Shown one piece after another: positions 5,901 through 6,308 of a stretch of DNA of 6,308 nt. Positions within the stretch are counted from its first letter, which is position 1. Each line of letters begins with the position of its first letter. The position numbers were made by a program, and so were the translations under genes. Below the pieces are notes generated by a model. That model saw nothing but the letters and a program-made list of their open reading frames with translations. It did no database searches and was not told where the DNA came from. The stretch is from Clostridia bacterium (GTDB lineage Bacteria; Bacillota_A; Clostridia; Christensenellales; Borkfalkiaceae). The stretch spans positions 1-6,308 of the forward strand of contig JAGASB010000014.1 in NCBI GenBank assembly GCA_017621955.1, given 5' to 3'.

Positions 5901-6308
5901 AACTTATAACGTAACCGCTGACGTAGAACTCTATGCTATTTGGGAAGATATACCCGTAGTAAACTATACGATTACCTTTAACGCAAACGGTGGTACGGGA
6001 ACTATGCAAGCCGTTGAATACGTTGGCGAATATACGCTACCTACTTGTACGTTTACTGCTCCCGACGGAAAGCAATTTAAGGGTTGGGCTTTGGCAAGCG
6101 ACGGCGAAGTTATTGACGGAACTTACAACGTAACGGCTAACGTAGAACTCTATGCTATTTGGGAAAATATCCCTGCACACGAACACAATCACGGAACGGC
6201 TTGGGAAAGCGATGCTAATAACCATTGGAACGAGTGTTCTTGTGGCGATAAGGCTAACGTAGGCGCGCATAGCGACGGAAACGCAGACGGCAAGTGTGAT
6301 ACTTGTGA
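2929..6308 (+). CDS. Large secreted multidomain surface protein (FN3-like, Ig-like and Flg_new repeats), partial at 3' end
   Basis: The frame is open for 1126 complete codons and runs off the window. Residues 1-32 form a signal peptide: K2/K4/R6, a hydrophobic core at 8-25, and a likely cut after A30-N31-A32. Next come two copies of a 184-residue module (about 45-228 and 229-399), each with two FN3-like halves. The first half has the GML.WD.V.GATGYK pattern, the second LEAP..L.WLG and ending near QDGWTF and ESPA. These are followed by a Flg_new_2-type bacterial repeat (404-495), an Ig-like domain (496-593), a segment with a PVGGESPDY motif and a TGYEF turn (594-697), a divergent Flg_new repeat (698-774), a Big-type Ig-like domain (775-863), three close Flg_new/InlB B-repeats (866-1083) and a His/Cys-rich motif (1084 on). 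Such proteins are exported and usually act in adhesion or surface interaction. No wall-sorting signal or enzyme domain lies in the visible part. AAAGGAG (2914-2920), eight bases before the ATG, fixes the start. It is the second gene of its operon. Confidence 0.9.
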   Translation, partial: MKTKSRNLIVVFLMVFAFVCGVFAITPLTANAAERADRDIVAVNSGNELNMCITDDGMLNWDTVDGATGYKVYLKKGSYTVATFDSMSTSMFIASAIDQTKADSGQYLLEVAAVGASKSASMQYYYTSNVDKLEAPTKLQWLGNNAVWEYVDDAEVLSYTLYLYNFNGLEDTIINATSPCDLSEYNPQDGWTFQVQAKGDRKLSSKRSSILVESPAKGSRTKTLTEIVSSNSLNMAVSSNGMLTWDSVSGATGYKIILKQNGYNVGSFETTNTYFILDTEMNSLKFNSGSYVIELGAKGVSKNATMNYFYTSHVDQLEAPNGLKWLGYKAIWNEVEGATSYTVSLFNFSGLVTTVNVDGVLYDFEGNLPQDGWTFKVQANGDGTFNSKRNSEFTESPALVAPTCNIGVIIVDSTNTVHDQGGQVYLQTNKATQDWTGSGGFSRKATYGSTVTLKAQPNVGYEFLGWRLDGDWASGEAEYQFTADVDRTYYAMFQKVDYYFVMQPTDHTVAKGNAINVNWSTNIIPSKTEIQYWDETAQAWDQWDVNNAPASKQDDYDFQNDQAESIRFRLVAYTGETPIANSDEFTITWVEPNIDVAEAFITEPVGGESPDYTIVSEDDRYTVEITRWREDFGNKNKLTSSDTYITGKDYGLELTFTPKTGYEFTNATVFKINGKVIDMKWGAGIGMRYTWYRAKAPVVVEYGVNYAPGEGQGSGNLDYVNAGTTITLKTPQELGFSAVEGKMFDAWKINEVRYEPGDEYLVNSDIIITALWKNVPVTATALSATYNGGNILAGTKINPSGIVITMTYSNSTQTPIDAGSVEYWYNGTQIQDPINYVFGVELIGTRTITVKYLGLETTFDVKVVGYEITFNANTGSGTMESVEYVGAYTLPTCQFTAPNGKQFKGWALASDGEVINGTYNVTADVELFAIWEDIPVVKFDVTFNANGGTGTMQGVEFAGTYTLPTCEFTAPDGKKFKGWSTSANGEVINGTTYNVTADVELYAIWEDIPVVNYTITFNANGGTGTMQAVEYVGEYTLPTCTFTAPDGKQFKGWALASDGEVIDGTYNVTANVELYAIWENIPAHEHNHGTAWESDANNHWNECSCGDKANVGAHSDGNADGKCDTC
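3061..4125 (+). repeat. Tandem duplication of a 184-residue FN3-like module in the surface protein
   Basis: Copy 1 covers residues 45-228 (3061-3612) and copy 2 covers 229-399 (3613-4125). Matching landmarks are W61/W245, LEAP at 133/317, the W of QDGWTF at 191/373 and the ESPA proline at 215/397. The offset is 184 residues over most of the length and drops to 182 after a two-residue gap. The DNA copies have diverged strongly, so this is an older duplication than the repeats near the right edge. Confidence 0.88.
5524..6177 (+). repeat. Three tandem Flg_new/InlB B-type repeats
   Basis: The units are 5524-5742 (73 aa), 5743-5964 (74 aa) and 5965-6177 (71 aa). Each has a FNAN strand, a central GTM.(S/G/A)VE(Y/F) turn, YTLPTC.FTAP(N/D)GK, FKGW, a GEVI.GT loop and a terminal VEL(F/Y)AIWE(D/N)IP, as in Listeria-Bacteroides repeat domains. 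DNA identity is high and patchy. Units 1 and 3 share an unbroken 33-base stretch (5641-5673 and 6082-6114) that unit 2 lacks, while units 1 and 2 share an unbroken 23-base end (5719-5741 and 5941-5963). Confidence 0.92.
6178..6308 (+). other. Start of a His/Cys-rich motif, cut by the window end
   Basis: After the last repeat the protein continues with H1084, H1086, H1088, a W92-type segment (G1089-T-A-W1092), H1099-W1100, C1103-S-C1105-G, H1114 and C1123-D-T-C1126. This H.H...W....NHW..C.CGDK...H.D...DGKCD.C pattern is one I recognise from many clostridial surface proteins, where it is often repeated. The CxC and CxxC pairs with histidines suggest a metal-binding or disulfide module, but I know of no proven function. 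The motif is incomplete here, so copy number cannot be given. Confidence 0.7.

Noticed and set aside
5386..6009. Minus-strand open frame of 207 codons
   Set aside because: It is the exact antisense of the Flg_new repeats; its internal repetition mirrors them, and it lacks a ribosome binding site or any recognisable domain.
5524..6177. CRISPR or mobile-element repeats
   Set aside because: The repeats are 213-222 bp, in frame and protein-coding, with conserved Flg_new motifs.
6256..6308. Zinc-finger DNA-binding domain from the cysteine pairs
   Set aside because: The protein has a clear signal peptide and extracellular domains, so the cysteines are exported and not part of a DNA-binding finger.

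Overview
The window comes from a low-GC Gram-positive bacterium, most likely a gut-type member of the Clostridia (Bacillota). The evidence is the AT-rich intergenic DNA, strong AGGAGG-type ribosome binding sites before every gene, sigma-A promoters of which several carry an extended -10 TG, compact rho-independent terminators, and a very large secreted protein built from Ig/FN3-like domains and Listeria-Bacteroides (Flg_new/InlB B-repeat) repeats. The exact taxon cannot be read from the sequence.

All five genes inside the window lie on the + strand and form three transcription units. (1) Positions 1-198 are intergenic. They hold a good minus-strand promoter and ribosome binding site for a divergent gene that must begin at or just beyond the left edge, then AT-rich inverted repeats, then the promoter of the first operon. 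(2) Positions 199-1041 hold a two-gene operon: a 92-aa three-helix PQ-loop/SemiSWEET-like membrane protein and a 183-aa SGNH/GDSL-fold-like protein whose catalytic motifs look degenerate. It is followed by a long hairpin and a canonical terminator (1057-1158). (3) Positions 1252-2309 hold a single-gene unit with its own promoter and terminator. It encodes a 316-aa one-component regulator with seven predicted membrane helices like sensor-kinase 7TM domains, fused directly to a LuxR/GerE DNA-binding domain with no kinase or receiver in between.

(4) Positions 2310-6308 hold the third unit. Its control region has three exact-phase 11-bp direct repeats and a small dyad abutting a promoter that has a poor -35 but an extended -10, an arrangement typical of an activated promoter. 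The unit encodes an unrecognised 145-aa cytoplasmic protein, with a GTG start overlapped by an ATG-TGA start-stop, and then a secreted surface protein that is still open at the right edge after 1126 codons. The surface protein has a signal peptide, two tandem copies of a 184-residue FN3-like module, further Ig-like and Flg_new domains, three near-identical 71-74-residue repeats, and a His/Cys-rich motif at the cut end.

The most coherent hypothesis is that the membrane-bound LuxR-type regulator senses an unknown membrane or envelope signal and controls the neighbouring surface-protein operon through the repeats at 2355-2395. This is inference from proximity and site architecture. I see no CRISPR, no RNA gene, no mobile element and no clear new defence or biosynthetic system.
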